From positions 103,060 through 167,059 of the forward strand of contig NZ_CAMKGL010000010.1 in the NCBI RefSeq assembly GCF_946227985.1: a stretch of DNA of 64,000 bases, given 5' to 3'. The notes beneath the pieces were generated by a model. It was not told where the DNA came from and searched no databases. It saw nothing but the letters and a program-made list of their open reading frames with translations. The position numbers and the translations under genes are program-made. Source of the stretch: Serratia quinivorans (GTDB lineage Bacteria; Pseudomonadota; Gammaproteobacteria; Enterobacterales; Enterobacteriaceae). This document shows positions 36,580 to 46,425 of this stretch, one piece after another; within the stretch, counting starts at the first letter, position 1, and each line of letters begins with the position of its first letter.

Positions 36580-38649
36580 TTAACCAGCGATATGCAGCGC
36601 GACCAGGAGCAGGTCGATCAGCTTGATACCGACAAAGGGCACCAGCAGACCGCCCACGCCATAAAGCCACAGGTTACGACGCAGCAGCGCAGCGGCGCTC
36701 ATCGGCTTGTAACTCACCCCTTTCAGCGCCAGCGGGATCAGGAACACGATCACCAGGGCGTTGAAAATAACCGCCGACATAATGGCGGAAGCAGGGGAGT
36801 GCAGATGCATCACGTTCAGCGCATTCAACTGCGGATAGGTTGCCGCGAACGCCGCCGGGATGATGGCGAAATACTTGGCCACATCGTTGGCAATACTGAA
36901 CGTGGTCAGCGAACCGCGGGTCATCAGCATCTGCTTACCGATATGCACCACTTCAATCAGCTTGGTCGGGTTGGAGTCCAGATCGACCATGTTGCCCGCC
37001 TCTTTGGCGGCCTGGGTCCCCGAGTTCATCGCCACCGCCACGTCGGCCTGTGCCAGCGCCGGGGCGTCGTTGGTGCCGTCGCCGGTCATCGCCACCAGGC
37101 GGCCTTCTGCCTGGTATTGGCGGATCAACGCCAGCTTGGCTTCCGGCGTCGCTTCCGACAGGAAGTCATCCACCCCGGCTTCGGCGGCGATGGCGGCAGC
37201 GGTCAGCGGGTTATCGCCGGTGATCATCACCGTTTTGATGCCCATTTTGCGCAGTTCGACAAAGCGTTCTTTGATGCCGCCTTTGATGATATCCTTCAGT
37301 GCTACCACCCCCAGCACCCGTGGCCCTTCGGCCACCACCAACGGCGTACCGCCGGTGCGTGCCACGCTGGCCACCAGGTCGTCTACCGCCTGCGGGAAGT
37401 GGCCCTGATTGGATTCCACATGACGGCGAATGGCATCCACTGCGCCCTTACGGATCATGCGGTCCTGCACGTTGACGCCGCTCATGCGCGTCTGGGCGGA
37501 GAAGGGCACGAAGGTGGCGTTCAGCGCCTGCAGGTCACGTTCGCGCAGATTAAAGCGCTGTTTGGCCAACACCACAATGCTGCGGCCTTCCGGCGTTTCA
37601 TCCGCCAGTGAAGACAGCTGTGCGGCGTCGGCCAGTTCCTGCTCTTTCACCCCAGGCGCCGGCAGAAATTCGGAAGCCTGACGGTTACCCAGCGTGATGG
37701 TGCCGGTCTTATCCAGCAGCAGCACATCCACATCGCCGGCGGCTTCCACCGCACGGCCACTGGTGGCGATGACGTTGGCACCCAGCATCCGGCTCATCCC
37801 GGCTACGCCGATGGCGGATAGCAGACCCCCGATGGTGGTGGGGATCAGGCAGACCAGCAGGGCCACCAATACGGTGATACTGACCACCGAACCGCCGTTG
37901 GCGGCGTCGACGCTGTATTGCGAGAACGGGAACAGCGTGGCGGTCGCCAGCACGAACACCAGGGTCAGGGCCACCAACAGAATGGTCAGCGCCACCTCGT
38001 TCGGGGTTTTGCGGCGTTTTGCGCCTTCGACCATGGCAATCATCCGATCAAGGAAGGTTTCGCCCGGGTTGACGCTACACTGCACCACCAGCCAGTCGGA
38101 CAGCACGCGGGTGCCGCCGGTGACCGATGAGAAGTCGCCGCCGGACTCACGGATCACCGGTGCGGATTCACCGGTAATGGCGCTTTCATCCACCGATGCG
38201 CCACCTTCCAGCACTTCGCCGTCGCAGGGAATGGTGTCACCGGCCTCGACCAGTACCACGTCACCCTTGCGCAGGCTCTCGGCGGAGACTTTCTCGGTGG
38301 CTCCCTCGCGGCGCGGCGCGGCCAGTTTCTTCGCCCAACTGGTTTTCTTGGTGCCTCTCAGGCTTTCCGCCTGAGCTTTGCTGCGCCCCTCGGCCAGCGC
38401 TTCGGCAAAGTTGGCGAACAGCACGGTAAACCACAGCCACATAGCGATGCTGCCGGTAAAGGCGGCGCTGCCGTCGGTCTGTTTGGCGAGGATCGCCAGC
38501 CAGATGGCCGTGGTCAGAATGCTGCCGATATACACCACGAACATCACCGGGTTACGCCACTGGGTGCGCGGATCCAGCTTTTTCAGCGCATCGATCAGCG
38601 CGGTACGGACCAGTGCCGGTTCAAACAGCGCGCGTTGTTTGCGAGTCAT
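36580..38649 (-). CDS. kdpB: KdpB, P-type ATPase catalytic subunit
   Basis: KdpB hydrolyses ATP to drive potassium uptake through KdpA. The phosphorylation motif is DKTGTITLG, the A-domain motif is [13 protein letters not shown], and [16 protein letters not shown] is the hinge. Several membrane helices are present. The 689 residues are close to the E. coli 682. It lies between kdpA and kdpC in the usual order but is separated from both by ERIC repeats. Confidence 0.97.
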   Translation of the reverse strand: MTRKQRALFEPALVRTALIDALKKLDPRTQWRNPVMFVVYIGSILTTAIWLAILAKQTDGSAAFTGSIAMWLWFTVLFANFAEALAEGRSKAQAESLRGTKKTSWAKKLAAPRREGATEKVSAESLRKGDVVLVEAGDTIPCDGEVLEGGASVDESAITGESAPVIRESGGDFSSVTGGTRVLSDWLVVQCSVNPGETFLDRMIAMVEGAKRRKTPNEVALTILLVALTLVFVLATATLFPFSQYSVDAANGGSVVSITVLVALLVCLIPTTIGGLLSAIGVAGMSRMLGANVIATSGRAVEAAGDVDVLLLDKTGTITLGNRQASEFLPAPGVKEQELADAAQLSSLADETPEGRSIVVLAKQRFNLRERDLQALNATFVPFSAQTRMSGVNVQDRMIRKGAVDAIRRHVESNQGHFPQAVDDLVASVARTGGTPLVVAEGPRVLGVVALKDIIKGGIKERFVELRKMGIKTVMITGDNPLTAAAIAAEAGVDDFLSEATPEAKLALIRQYQAEGRLVAMTGDGTNDAPALAQADVAVAMNSGTQAAKEAGNMVDLDSNPTKLIEVVHIGKQMLMTRGSLTTFSIANDVAKYFAIIPAAFAATYPQLNALNVMHLHSPASAIMSAVIFNALVIVFLIPLALKGVSYKPMSAAALLRRNLWLYGVGGLLVPFVGIKLIDLLLVALHIAG

Positions 38650-38674
38650 CTTTTATTCTCTCTCTTTATTTCAT

Positions 38675-38872
38675 TCCCTATGGATTTCGAGTTGCAGCTA
38701 GGCGGCCAGCTCGCTCATCCCCAGGCGCTTACTTGAGTAAGTTACTGGGGTGAGCGACAAATCTGTCGGGAACAGATTTGAACGCTGCTTGCAGCGGCCC
38801 CGAAGGGGCAAGGCCCACGGATGGGTCTTGTAAAGCAGGTAACAACGCTGCAGCTCGAAAGGCGACGGGAAT
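38675..38872. repeat. ERIC element, subtype B, with a roughly 78-bp structured insertion
   Basis: TGGATTTCGAGTTGCAG, CATCCCCAGGCGCTTACTTG and ACTGGGGTGAGCG form a normal left part, and AACAACGCTGCAGCTCGAAAGG a normal right part. Between them, about 38759-38836, lies extra sequence with three hairpins: CAAATCTGT/ACAGATTTG, GCCCC-GAAG-GGGC, and CAAGGCCCA/TGGGTCTTG. The whole unit sits between kdpA and kdpB. Confidence 0.8.
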
Positions 38873-38879
38873 GCGCCTG

Positions 38880-40568
38880 TTATTTGGTCAACCAAAGTTG
38901 CAAATGCTCAGCCACCGGTCCCAGCGCCAGCGCCGGTACGAAGGTCAATGCGCCCACCAGCAGCACGGTGCCGACCAGCAGGCCGATAAACAGCGGCCCG
39001 TAGGTTGGCAGGGTGCCGTTGCCCGCCGGTTGGCGTTTCTTGGCACACAGCGAACCGGCAATTGCCAGCACCGGCAGGATCACCCCGAAACGGCCGACGA
39101 ACATGGCAAAGGCCAACAGCAGGTTGTAGAACGGCGTGTTGACGCTCAGCCCACCAAAGGCGCTGCCGTTGTTATTGGCGGCGGAGGACAGGGCATACAG
39201 CACTTCGCTGAAACCGTGCGCACCCGGGTTAAGAATGCCGGCGCGACCTACGTCGGTGGATATGGCCAGTGCGCTGCCCAGCAACACCAGGGTCGGCGTG
39301 ACCAGGATCGCCAGCGCGGTCATTTTCATGTCATAGACGTCGATTTTTTTGCCCAGATATTCCGGGGTACGCCCAATCATCAGCCCGGCGATAAACACCG
39401 TCAGTAGTACGAACAGCAGCATGCCGTACAGGCCGGAACCGACGCCGCCGAACACCACTTCACCAATCTGCATCAGCCACATCGGCACCATGCCGCCCAG
39501 CGCGGTGAAGGAGTCATGCATGGCGTTGACGGCCCCACAGGACGCTGCCGTGGTGACCACCGAGAACATGCTGGTGGCGAGAATGCCAAAGCGCGATTCC
39601 TTGCCTTCCATATTGATGTTGCTGGCACTGCCCAATTCGCTCAGGTGCGGGTTACCCGCCAGCTCGGCGTACATCACCACGACGACGGCCACGATGAAGA
39701 TCAGCGACATCGCCCAGATCAGCGCATGACCCTGACGGTTCTCACCGGCCACCTGGCCGAAGGAAAAGCACAGCGCGCAAGGGATCAGGAAGATCGCCAA
39801 CATCTGCACAAAGTTGGTCAGCACGGTCGGGTTTTCGAACGGATGAGCCGAGTTGACGCCGAAGAAGCCGCCGCCGTTGGTGCCGAGCATCTTGATCGCT
39901 TCCTGCGAGGCAACCGGCCCCATTGGCAGCGTCTGCTGCGCGCCTTCCAACGTGCTGATATGCAGGTAAGGCAGGAAGTTTTGCAGCGTGCCCTGGCTGA
40001 CGAAGAACAGCGCGATCAGCAGCGATATTGGCAGCAACACGTACAGCGTGATGCGGAACATGTCGATCCAGGCATTACCAATGGTGGCGCTGGAACGGCG
40101 GGTGAAGGCGCGGATCAGCGCAAAGGCCACGGCGATACCGGTAGCGGCAGACAGGAAGTTCTGCACTGCCAGCCCGGCCATCTGGCTGAGGTAGCTGAGG
40201 GTGCTTTCACCGCTGTAGGCCTGCCAGTTGGTGTTGGTGACAAAGCTGACGGCAGTATTGAACGCCAGATCCCACGACAGACCAGGGAAACCCTGCGGGT
40301 TTAGCGGCAACGAGCCTTGCGCCATCAGCAGCGCAAACAGCAGCGCCAGACCGAGCAGGTTAAACCACAAGATTGCCAGCGCGTACTGCCACCAGTTCAT
40401 TTCAGCGGTGGTATTGCCACAGCAACGCCAGACGGCGGCTTCCACCCGACGCAGAGCCGGTAAAGGTTCACCTTCGATCAGACGCGCCAGGAAACTGCCT
40501 AACGGCCGGGCCAGCAGCAAAAGCACCAGCATAAAGCTGGCAATCAATAAAAAGGCTGAAGCTGCCAT
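38880..40568 (-). CDS. kdpA: KdpA, potassium channel subunit
   Basis: KdpA is the potassium-selective membrane subunit, related to Trk/Ktr channels. About ten membrane helices are visible. The selectivity-filter regions are [29 protein letters not shown] and [14 protein letters not shown] chose the ATG at 40566-40568 ([12 protein letters not shown], 562 residues; E. coli 557) with GGAGG upstream. The reading frame stays open to 40880, but that extension covers kdpF in another frame and the promoter. It overlaps the kdpF stop (TGATG). Confidence 0.96.
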   Translation of the reverse strand: MAASAFLLIASFMLVLLLLARPLGSFLARLIEGEPLPALRRVEAAVWRCCGNTTAEMNWWQYALAILWFNLLGLALLFALLMAQGSLPLNPQGFPGLSWDLAFNTAVSFVTNTNWQAYSGESTLSYLSQMAGLAVQNFLSAATGIAVAFALIRAFTRRSSATIGNAWIDMFRITLYVLLPISLLIALFFVSQGTLQNFLPYLHISTLEGAQQTLPMGPVASQEAIKMLGTNGGGFFGVNSAHPFENPTVLTNFVQMLAIFLIPCALCFSFGQVAGENRQGHALIWAMSLIFIVAVVVVMYAELAGNPHLSELGSASNINMEGKESRFGILATSMFSVVTTAASCGAVNAMHDSFTALGGMVPMWLMQIGEVVFGGVGSGLYGMLLFVLLTVFIAGLMIGRTPEYLGKKIDVYDMKMTALAILVTPTLVLLGSALAISTDVGRAGILNPGAHGFSEVLYALSSAANNNGSAFGGLSVNTPFYNLLLAFAMFVGRFGVILPVLAIAGSLCAKKRQPAGNGTLPTYGPLFIGLLVGTVLLVGALTFVPALALGPVAEHLQLWLTK

Positions 40569-40657
40569 CAGAAATCCTCCGCATTGAACAGGGCATAAAC
40601 CAGATAGCCCAACAGCAGCAGGACCAACAGCGCACCACCAATAACGCTGATACTCAC
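40568..40657 (-). CDS. kdpF: KdpF, small stabilising subunit
   Basis: On the reverse strand GTG at 40655-40657 opens a 29-codon frame, [29 protein letters not shown] (29 residues, written in two parts: [15 protein letters not shown] and [14 protein letters not shown]). It is nearly identical to E. coli KdpF, also 29 residues, a single membrane helix that stabilises the Kdp complex. GGAGG lies eight bases upstream. The stop overlaps the kdpA ATG. Confidence 0.93.
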   Translation of the reverse strand: MSISVIGGALLVLLLLGYLVYALFNAEDF

Positions 40658-40691
40658 AGGACACCTCCAGAGGTGTAGTTTTTGATATGGC

Positions 40692-40762
40692 GAGTGTAGG
40701 GAGGGCGGTAGAAAGAAGATGAAAAAATAGCGACGGCCGGTGTAAAAAAAGTATAAAAATGG
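40692..40762 (-). promoter_or_regulatory. kdpFABC promoter with KdpE binding site
   Basis: On the reverse strand a T-rich block, TTTTTATACTTTTTTTACAC at 40741-40760, is the same as the E. coli KdpE site as I recall it. A -10-like TACACT lies at 40693-40698, about 45 bases downstream, and a weak -35 region precedes it, as expected for an activated promoter. Confidence 0.75.
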
Positions 40763-41102
40763 CTGAAATTACAGCAAAAAATGACTTTTTAATGAGGGCG
40801 TGGTGAACGGAGGGCGCGTTTGGGGCAGGCTTGCTCAGCGGCGGAAACGCTATGGGTATAAACAGGTGATAAATATCCACAATGTAACCAATGGTTAGTT
40901 AATTTTTAACCTTGGTGTAACAAAATTACGTAATGGCGTATTTGTTTGCGATTTTTTGACCTATTTAGTGGTCGGATGAGTAGTAAACTTTCATCAATTG
41001 CGCTAAAATTTTGTCCAGTTACCAAATCATCCCGTTTTAATGGTTTACGCCAGTGCTGTTTACAAGACAAATCAACGGCCGGGCGTTTTTAAGGAGGTTC
41101 GC

Positions 41103-41309
41103 ATGTCTATCTACCCAGCTTATTCATTGCATCGGATTCTCCTGCGTCGCAGCGCAGTGATCCTGGCAGGTGTGTTGGCTTTACCGGTAATGCTTTTCCG
41201 CGGTGACCGCGCCCGTTTTTACAGCTATTTGCACCGTGTCTGGTCAAAAACCAGCGATAAACCGGTCTGGCTGCAGCAGGCGGAACTGGCGGCCTGCGAT
41301 TTCTACTGA
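41103..41309 (+). CDS. ybfA: YbfA, small membrane-associated protein
   Basis: This 68-residue protein has one hydrophobic segment ([16 protein letters not shown]) followed by [21 protein letters not shown], which is almost invariant with E. coli YbfA (68 residues). Its function is unknown. AGGAGG lies about seven bases before the ATG at 41103, which decides against the upstream in-frame start at 41040. It is divergent from kdp, as in E. coli. The A/T-rich region 40763-41100 contains an imperfect dyad (AACCAATGGTTAG / AACCTTGGT, about 40886-40917) that I cannot assign. Confidence 0.9.
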   Translation: MSIYPAYSLHRILLRRSAVILAGVLALPVMLFRGDRARFYSYLHRVWSKTSDKPVWLQQAELAACDFY

Positions 41310-41326
41310 TTGCCGCCGCTGTCCCC

Positions 41327-41359
41327 TGAAACCCTCGCTTCGCAGCGGGGGTTTTTTTA
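41327..41359 (+). terminator. Rho-independent terminator of ybfA
   Basis: AAACCCTCGCT-TCGC-AGCGGGGGTTT is followed by TTTT. One stem position is mismatched. Confidence 0.82.
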
Positions 41360-41452
41360 TGCGTGTCGTTCAGTCATTGTGGCGGTAAGGTTCGTCTCCA
41401 GAGGGAAATTCCTCTACACTTTTAACATCATCCAATACTGCGGGAGCCCAAT

Positions 41453-42406
41453 ATGAGTGACAAAATTCCGGTCGGGATCAGTGCCTGCCTGCTGGGTGAA
41501 AAGGTGCGTTTTGACGGTGGCCATAAACGGCTGGCCTTCGCGGTGGAACAACTGGCACCTTACGTGCGGTTTGAGGCGATTTGCCCGGAAATGGCGATCG
41601 GCCTGTCGACCCCGCGCCCGGCGCTGCGGTTGATCAAAAAGCAACATCATATCGCGCTGCGTTACAGCAATGACGACAGCATTGACGTGACCGACCAGAT
41701 GCAGCAGTTCTCCACCCAGCGTATTGCCGCTTTGCAGCATCTGTGTGGCTACATTGTTTGCGCCAATTCGCCAAGCTGCGGTATGGAACGGGTGCGATTG
41801 TATGATGAGAGCGGTGAAGGCGCGCGTAAAAGCGGCGTCGGGTTGTTCACCGCCGAACTGCAGCGCCAAATGCCCTGGCTGCCGGTGGAAGAGGACGGAC
41901 GGCTGAATGACGCAACGCTGCGGGAAAACTTTGTCGAACGAGTTTACGCGCTGTATGAGTTGAACATGCTGTGGCGCAAAGGGCTGACTCGTGGTGGGCT
42001 GATCGCTTTCCACAGCCGTTATAAGCTGTCGCTGCTGGCGCACTCACAGCCGGAATACCGTGAGCTGGGGCGCTTTGTGGCGGACGTGGATAAATGGGCG
42101 TCGCTGGAAGCGTTCGCGATTGAATACCGCAGCCGGCTGATGAAACTGTTGGCGCATAAGGCGACGCGCCGCAACCACACCAACGTGCTGATGCACGTAC
42201 AGGGTTATTTTCGCAGTCACCTGAGTTCCGCGCAGCGTCAGGAGCTGGCGCAGTTGATCGACCGTTATCGACAGGGTGTACAGCCGCTGCTGGCGCCGAT
42301 TACCCTGCTCAAACATTACATGGCCGAATACCCCGATCGTTATCTGGCCGATCAGCGTTATTTCGAACCCTATCCCGAGGCGTTGCGCCTGCGTTATGGC
42401 CACTAA
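41453..42406 (+). CDS. DUF523 (TudS-like)-DUF1722 fusion, YbgA family
   Basis: The N-terminal half (about 1-150) is DUF523. Cysteines 12 (ISACLLG), 44 (AICPE) and 109 (NSPSCG) are placed as in TudS, an iron-sulfur thiouracil desulfidase of this family. The C-terminal half (about 160-310) is DUF1722, containing ALYELNMLW, HSRYKLSLLAHS and HVQGYFRSHLS, which is all that E. coli YbgA (169 residues) has. The 317-residue fusion therefore carries an extra putative Fe-S enzymatic half. It sits 15 bases before phrB and is probably co-transcribed with it. The actual substrate is unknown. Confidence 0.85.
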   Translation: MSDKIPVGISACLLGEKVRFDGGHKRLAFAVEQLAPYVRFEAICPEMAIGLSTPRPALRLIKKQHHIALRYSNDDSIDVTDQMQQFSTQRIAALQHLCGYIVCANSPSCGMERVRLYDESGEGARKSGVGLFTAELQRQMPWLPVEEDGRLNDATLRENFVERVYALYELNMLWRKGLTRGGLIAFHSRYKLSLLAHSQPEYRELGRFVADVDKWASLEAFAIEYRSRLMKLLAHKATRRNHTNVLMHVQGYFRSHLSSAQRQELAQLIDRYRQGVQPLLAPITLLKHYMAEYPDRYLADQRYFEPYPEALRLRYGH

Positions 42407-42421
42407 TTGACAAGGAGTTTT

Positions 42422-43852
42422 ATGACCACGCATCTGGTCTGGTTGCGTAACGATCTGCGTATTACCGACAACAAAGCGTTGCATGCCGCTTGCAGCGACC
42501 CCGACGCCCGCGTGCTGGCAGTGTTTATCGCCACCCCGCAACAATGGCGACAGCACGAAATGGCCCCCCGTCAGGCTGCATTTATCCATGCCAACCTGCT
42601 GCAGATGCAGCAGGTTCTCGCCGAACGGGGCATTCCGCTTTGCTACCACCAGTGTGATGATTTTGCTGCCTCGGTTGACTGGCTGACGGCGTATTGTGCG
42701 CAGCAGCGGGTGGATAGGCTGTTTTACAATCGGCAATACGAAATCAATGAGCGCCAGCGCGACCAACGGCTGGAACAGCGTTTGGTCGGGCAGGTGATTT
42801 GCCAGAGCTTTGATGACAGTCTGCTGTTACCGCCGGGGAGCGTGCAGACCGGTAGCGGCGAAATGTACAAAATCTACACGCCGTTTCGTAAAGCCTTTAT
42901 CCAGCGTCTGACTGAATCCGACGTTCAATCCTTGCCTGCGCCTAAACCACGGGCAGGCGGCGCATTACCGGTAACCGCGACCCCAGCGGCATTTGATTAT
43001 CCGCCAGCAGAGTCGAACGAGGATTTCCCCGCCGGGGAAGACGCGGCGCTACAGCGACTACGCAGCTTTTGTCGTGAGCAGGTGCAGGATTACCTTCAAC
43101 AGCGAGATCTGCCAGCCATTGCCGGGACCAGCAGCCTGTCGCCTTATCTGGCGATTGGCGTGTTGTCGCCACGCCAATGTTTTAACCGCCTGCGTGCTGA
43201 ATGTCCGCAGCTGCTGGAAAATCATGACAGTGGTGCCTTCGGCTGGCTGAATGAGCTGATCTGGCGCGAGTTTTATCGGCACCTGATGGTGGCCTATCCC
43301 GCGTTATGCAAGCACCGTCCCTTTATCGCATGGACGGATAGGGTACGCTGGCAGGATAACCGAGAACTGTTGCAGGCCTGGCAGCAGGGCGTCACCGGTT
43401 ATCCGATTGTCGATGCAGCCATGCGCCAATTGAATTCCACCGGCTGGATGCACAACCGATTACGCATGATCAGCGCCAGCTTTCTGGTGAAAGACTTGTT
43501 GATCGACTGGCGTGCCGGTGAAAGCTATTTCATGTCACAGCTATTGGATGGCGATCTGGCGGCCAATAATGGCGGTTGGCAGTGGGCAGCCTCAACCGGC
43601 ACCGACGCTGCGCCGTACTTCCGCATCTTTAACCCGACCACTCAGGGCGAACGTTTTGATCCGCAAGGCACTTTTATCCGTAAATGGTTGCCCGAGCTGG
43701 CGGATGTACCGGACAATGCTATTCATCAACCCCATCGCTGGGCGGAACAACAGCAGCGCGTGCTGGATTATCCGCTGCCGATTGTCGACCACAAGCAGGC
43801 GCGGCTAGCGACGCTGGCCGCCTTTGAAGCGGCGAAGCGCGGGGAATATTAA
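42422..43852 (+). CDS. phrB: Deoxyribodipyrimidine photolyase (CPD, class I)
   Basis: PhrB repairs cyclobutane pyrimidine dimers using blue light, FADH and a folate antenna. The N-terminal antenna domain begins MTTHLVWLRNDLRITDNKAL. The C-terminal FAD domain has TSSLSPYLAIGVLSPRQC, the ELIWREFYRHLM helix, MRQLNSTGWMHNRLRMI and DGDLAANNGGWQWAASTGTDAAPYFRIFNP. I chose the ATG at 42422 with AAGGAG upstream (476 residues); an in-frame TTG at 42407 lacks support. Confidence 0.97.
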   Translation: MTTHLVWLRNDLRITDNKALHAACSDPDARVLAVFIATPQQWRQHEMAPRQAAFIHANLLQMQQVLAERGIPLCYHQCDDFAASVDWLTAYCAQQRVDRLFYNRQYEINERQRDQRLEQRLVGQVICQSFDDSLLLPPGSVQTGSGEMYKIYTPFRKAFIQRLTESDVQSLPAPKPRAGGALPVTATPAAFDYPPAESNEDFPAGEDAALQRLRSFCREQVQDYLQQRDLPAIAGTSSLSPYLAIGVLSPRQCFNRLRAECPQLLENHDSGAFGWLNELIWREFYRHLMVAYPALCKHRPFIAWTDRVRWQDNRELLQAWQQGVTGYPIVDAAMRQLNSTGWMHNRLRMISASFLVKDLLIDWRAGESYFMSQLLDGDLAANNGGWQWAASTGTDAAPYFRIFNPTTQGERFDPQGTFIRKWLPELADVPDNAIHQPHRWAEQQQRVLDYPLPIVDHKQARLATLAAFEAAKRGEY

Positions 43853-43874
43853 GGCAACAGCAAGGAGCGAAATA

Positions 43875-44855
43875 ATGATGAAAAAGGTGCTGGCCCTGTG
43901 CCTGAGCGGCTATTGTGCCCTGGCGCAGGCCGGCTTTGACGTGGTGGCGCTGGGCGTGGACGGCGGCGTCAGCGACGGCAATCTGACCTCCTACCTGATC
44001 CGCAGCGACAACCAGCCGCAGTACCTGGCGCTGGATGCCGGCTCACTGCTACCTGGCATTGCCAAAGGGCTGGAAAAGGGCAGTTTCCCGCAGGTCACCC
44101 CTGAACTGGCTGCGCCTTATACCCCGCAGGGCTATATATTCCGCCAGTTAATCGGCGCTTACTTTATCAGCCATGGTCATCTGGACCACGTGGCTGGGCT
44201 GATTATTGGCTCGCCGGAAGACGGTAAAAAGAATATCTATGCCCAGGTCGATACCATTTTGACCCTGCGTAATCATTATTTTAACTGGAAGGCCTGGCCC
44301 AACTTCACTGATTCCGGCAACGGTTCCCGACTGGGGACTTACCGGCTGCAAACGGTGCGGCCGCAGCAGCGTGTGACTCTGGGCATGACCGGTTTGAGTG
44401 GCGTGATGTATCCGCTCAGTCATGACCGCTACCCTTCTTCGATGTTGCTGGTGTCCGATCGCAGCGGCTCTTTCGCCTATTTTGGTGATACCGGGGCGGA
44501 TGCGCTTGAGCAGTCGCGTAATCTCGATAGCGCCTGGCGTGCGCTGGGGCCGCTGATTGAGCAGAAAAAGTTGAAAGGGATGATTATCGAAACCTCCTAT
44601 CCCAATGAGGTGGAAGATAAAAATCTGTATGGCCACCTGACGCCGGCGTGGCTGCAAAAAGAGTTGAAAAATCTGACTCAGTACAGCGGCGGCGAAGGCT
44701 CGCTGAAAGATTTCCCGGTGGTGATCAGCCATATCAAGCCCAGCCTGAAGCAGGGCGAAGACGTGCGCGCGACCATCAAACAGCAGTTGGAACAGGGTAA
44801 CAGCCTGGGCGTGAAATATATCCTGATGGAACAGGGCGACCGGCAGACATTTTGA
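43875..44855 (+). CDS. Periplasmic class II 3',5'-cyclic-nucleotide phosphodiesterase
   Basis: This 326-residue protein has a signal peptide (MMKKVLALCLSGYCALAQA, cut before GFD). The metallo-beta-lactamase-type motif SHGHLDHVAGLIIGS is the class II (yeast PDE1/Vibrio CpdP) signature, and FAYFGDTGADAL and VVISHIKPS supply further metal ligands. It should hydrolyse cAMP or cGMP in the periplasm. The ATG at 43875 follows AAGGAG by seven bases; an upstream in-frame start overlapping phrB has no signal peptide directly behind it. It lies in a run of close genes between phrB and ybgI. Confidence 0.88.
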   Translation: MMKKVLALCLSGYCALAQAGFDVVALGVDGGVSDGNLTSYLIRSDNQPQYLALDAGSLLPGIAKGLEKGSFPQVTPELAAPYTPQGYIFRQLIGAYFISHGHLDHVAGLIIGSPEDGKKNIYAQVDTILTLRNHYFNWKAWPNFTDSGNGSRLGTYRLQTVRPQQRVTLGMTGLSGVMYPLSHDRYPSSMLLVSDRSGSFAYFGDTGADALEQSRNLDSAWRALGPLIEQKKLKGMIIETSYPNEVEDKNLYGHLTPAWLQKELKNLTQYSGGEGSLKDFPVVISHIKPSLKQGEDVRATIKQQLEQGNSLGVKYILMEQGDRQTF

Positions 44856-44872
44856 ATTGAAGAGAGAACTCT

Positions 44873-45616
44873 ATGCGTAACCTCGATCTGGAACAGTTGA
44901 TCAACACAGAATTGAACACCGCCGCGTTTCAGGATTACGGGCCGAATGGCCTGCAGGTGGAAGGGCGAGCGCACGTGCAGCGTATCGTTACCGGCGTGAC
45001 CGCCTGTCAGGCGCTGCTGGATGCGGCAGTGGCGCATCAGGCGGACGCCATCGTGGTGCATCACGGCTATTTCTGGAAAAACGAAGCGCCCTCGGTGCGC
45101 GGCATGAAGCGCAACCGGCTGAAAACGCTGCTGAGTAACGACATCAACCTGTACGCTTATCATCTGCCGCTGGACGCGCATCCGGTGCTGGGTAACAACG
45201 CGCAGTTGGCACATTTGCTCGGGATCCGGGTGATTGGCGAAGTGGAGCCGCTGGTGCCGCACGGCGAATTCGAGCAGCCATTGACCGGTATTGAACTGCA
45301 ACAGCGCCTCGAGAGCCGTCTGGGCCGTGCCGTGCTGCACTGCGGCGATAACGCACCAGCGCATATCCGCCGCGTAGCCTGGTGCACCGGCGGCGGTCAG
45401 GGCTTTATCGACAGCGCCGCACGCTTTGGTGTTGATGCCTTTATCAGCGGTGAAGTTTCTGAGCAAACCATCCACAGCGCGCGCGAGATGGGTATTCACT
45501 TCTTTGCCGCCGGCCACCATGCCACTGAACGCGGTGGCGTTAAGGCGCTCGGTGAATGGCTGACTCAACAGCATGGCTTTGACGTGACCTTTATCGATAT
45601 TCCCAATCCCGCCTGA
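44873..45616 (+). CDS. ybgI: YbgI, Nif3-like dinuclear metal protein
   Basis: This is a cytoplasmic NIF3/GTP cyclohydrolase I type 2-related protein with a dinuclear metal site. The metal-binding motifs VVHHGYFWK, HLPLDAHP and GHHATERGGVKAL are intact. It has 247 residues and ends DVTFIDIPNPA, exactly as in E. coli YbgI. The function is not established. In E. coli it likewise lies between phr and the pxp genes. Confidence 0.93.
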   Translation: MRNLDLEQLINTELNTAAFQDYGPNGLQVEGRAHVQRIVTGVTACQALLDAAVAHQADAIVVHHGYFWKNEAPSVRGMKRNRLKTLLSNDINLYAYHLPLDAHPVLGNNAQLAHLLGIRVIGEVEPLVPHGEFEQPLTGIELQQRLESRLGRAVLHCGDNAPAHIRRVAWCTGGGQGFIDSAARFGVDAFISGEVSEQTIHSAREMGIHFFAAGHHATERGGVKALGEWLTQQHGFDVTFIDIPNPA

Positions 45617-45627
45617 TTATCCCCCCA

Positions 45628-45666
45628 GGATCCAGCCCGGTTTTTACCGTGGCTGAATCCTTTTAA
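45628..45666 (+). terminator. Probable terminator after ybgI
   Basis: GGATCCAGCCCGG and CCGTGGCTGAATCC can pair in an interrupted stem and are followed by TTTTAAT. It separates the phrB-ybgI group from the pxp operon. Confidence 0.6.
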
Positions 45667-45701
45667 TAGCCTAATCCCTTATTTTCTCAAAGGTTGTTCT
45701 A

Positions 45702-45730
45702 TTGACAGCCAGAGCGCTGTCACGCATAAC
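45702..45730 (+). promoter_or_regulatory. Probable promoter of the pxp-pcp operon
   Basis: A consensus TTGACA (45702-45707) is followed after 17 bases by CATAAC (45725-45730), about 40 bases before pxpB. Confidence 0.65.
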
Positions 45731-45768
45731 TGTTGTGTTTTCATCGCGATAATAATAAGGAGAAAAGG

Positions 45769-46425
45769 GTGCAACGAGCACGATGTTACCTGTTAGGTGA
45801 AAGAGCGGTAGTGCTTGAACTGTCGCCGCCGGTGACGCTGCCAAGCCAGCAGCGGATCTGGGCGCTGGCCGAAAAACTGAATCATCATCCCGATGTGCGT
45901 GAAGTGATACCGGGTATGAACAATCTTACCTTGCTGCTGCATACGCCGCGGGCCGACGCAGAACACATGCTGACGCTGTTGCAACAGGGCTGGGACAGCA
46001 AGGAAATCCTGGTGCCTGAATCACGCCAGGTGGATATTCCGGTGATCTATGGCGGTCAGGAGGGGCCAGACCTGGATGACGTGGCGCGTCACACCGGCAT
46101 GACGCCGCAGCAGGTCGTGGAATGCCACTCCTCAGCGGCCTACGTGGTCTATTTCCTCGGTTTTCAGCCCGGTTTTTCTTACCTGGGCGGGATGCCGGAA
46201 AGTTTGGCGACGCCGCGCCGCGCCGAACCGCGTCTGTCGGTGGCGGCAGGCTCCGTTGGCATCGGTGGCAGCCAGACCGGCATTTATCCGTTGGTCACCC
46301 CCGGTGGCTGGCAGTTGATTGGTCGTACTCCTTTGGCGCTGTTTAATCCTTATGAAATGCCGCCAACCTTGCTGCGTCCCGGCGATAGCGTGCGGTTTGT
46401 GCCACAGAAGGAGGGCGTATGCTGA
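45769..46425 (+). CDS. pxpB: 5-oxoprolinase subunit PxpB
   Basis: PxpB (KipI-like) is part of the ATP-dependent 5-oxoprolinase that opens pyroglutamate to glutamate. Residues [40 protein letters not shown] and [16 protein letters not shown] are family hallmarks, and the end [16 protein letters not shown] is the same as in E. coli. I chose the GTG at 45769, six bases after AAGGAG, giving 218 residues as in E. coli; the ATG at 45733 adds an unmatched leader. It overlaps pxpC by seven bases. Confidence 0.95.
   Translation: MQRARCYLLGERAVVLELSPPVTLPSQQRIWALAEKLNHHPDVREVIPGMNNLTLLLHTPRADAEHMLTLLQQGWDSKEILVPESRQVDIPVIYGGQEGPDLDDVARHTGMTPQQVVECHSSAAYVVYFLGFQPGFSYLGGMPESLATPRRAEPRLSVAAGSVGIGGSQTGIYPLVTPGGWQLIGRTPLALFNPYEMPPTLLRPGDSVRFVPQKEGVC

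Noticed and set aside
38759..38836. Structured insertion in the ERIC as a separate ncRNA gene
   Set aside because: Three hairpins are visible but no promoter or terminator is specific to it; it is better explained as part of a variant ERIC.
40569..40880. N-terminal extension of kdpA to a start at 40880
   Set aside because: The extension reads through kdpF in another frame and through the KdpE site and promoter; homology and GGAGG favour the start at 40568.
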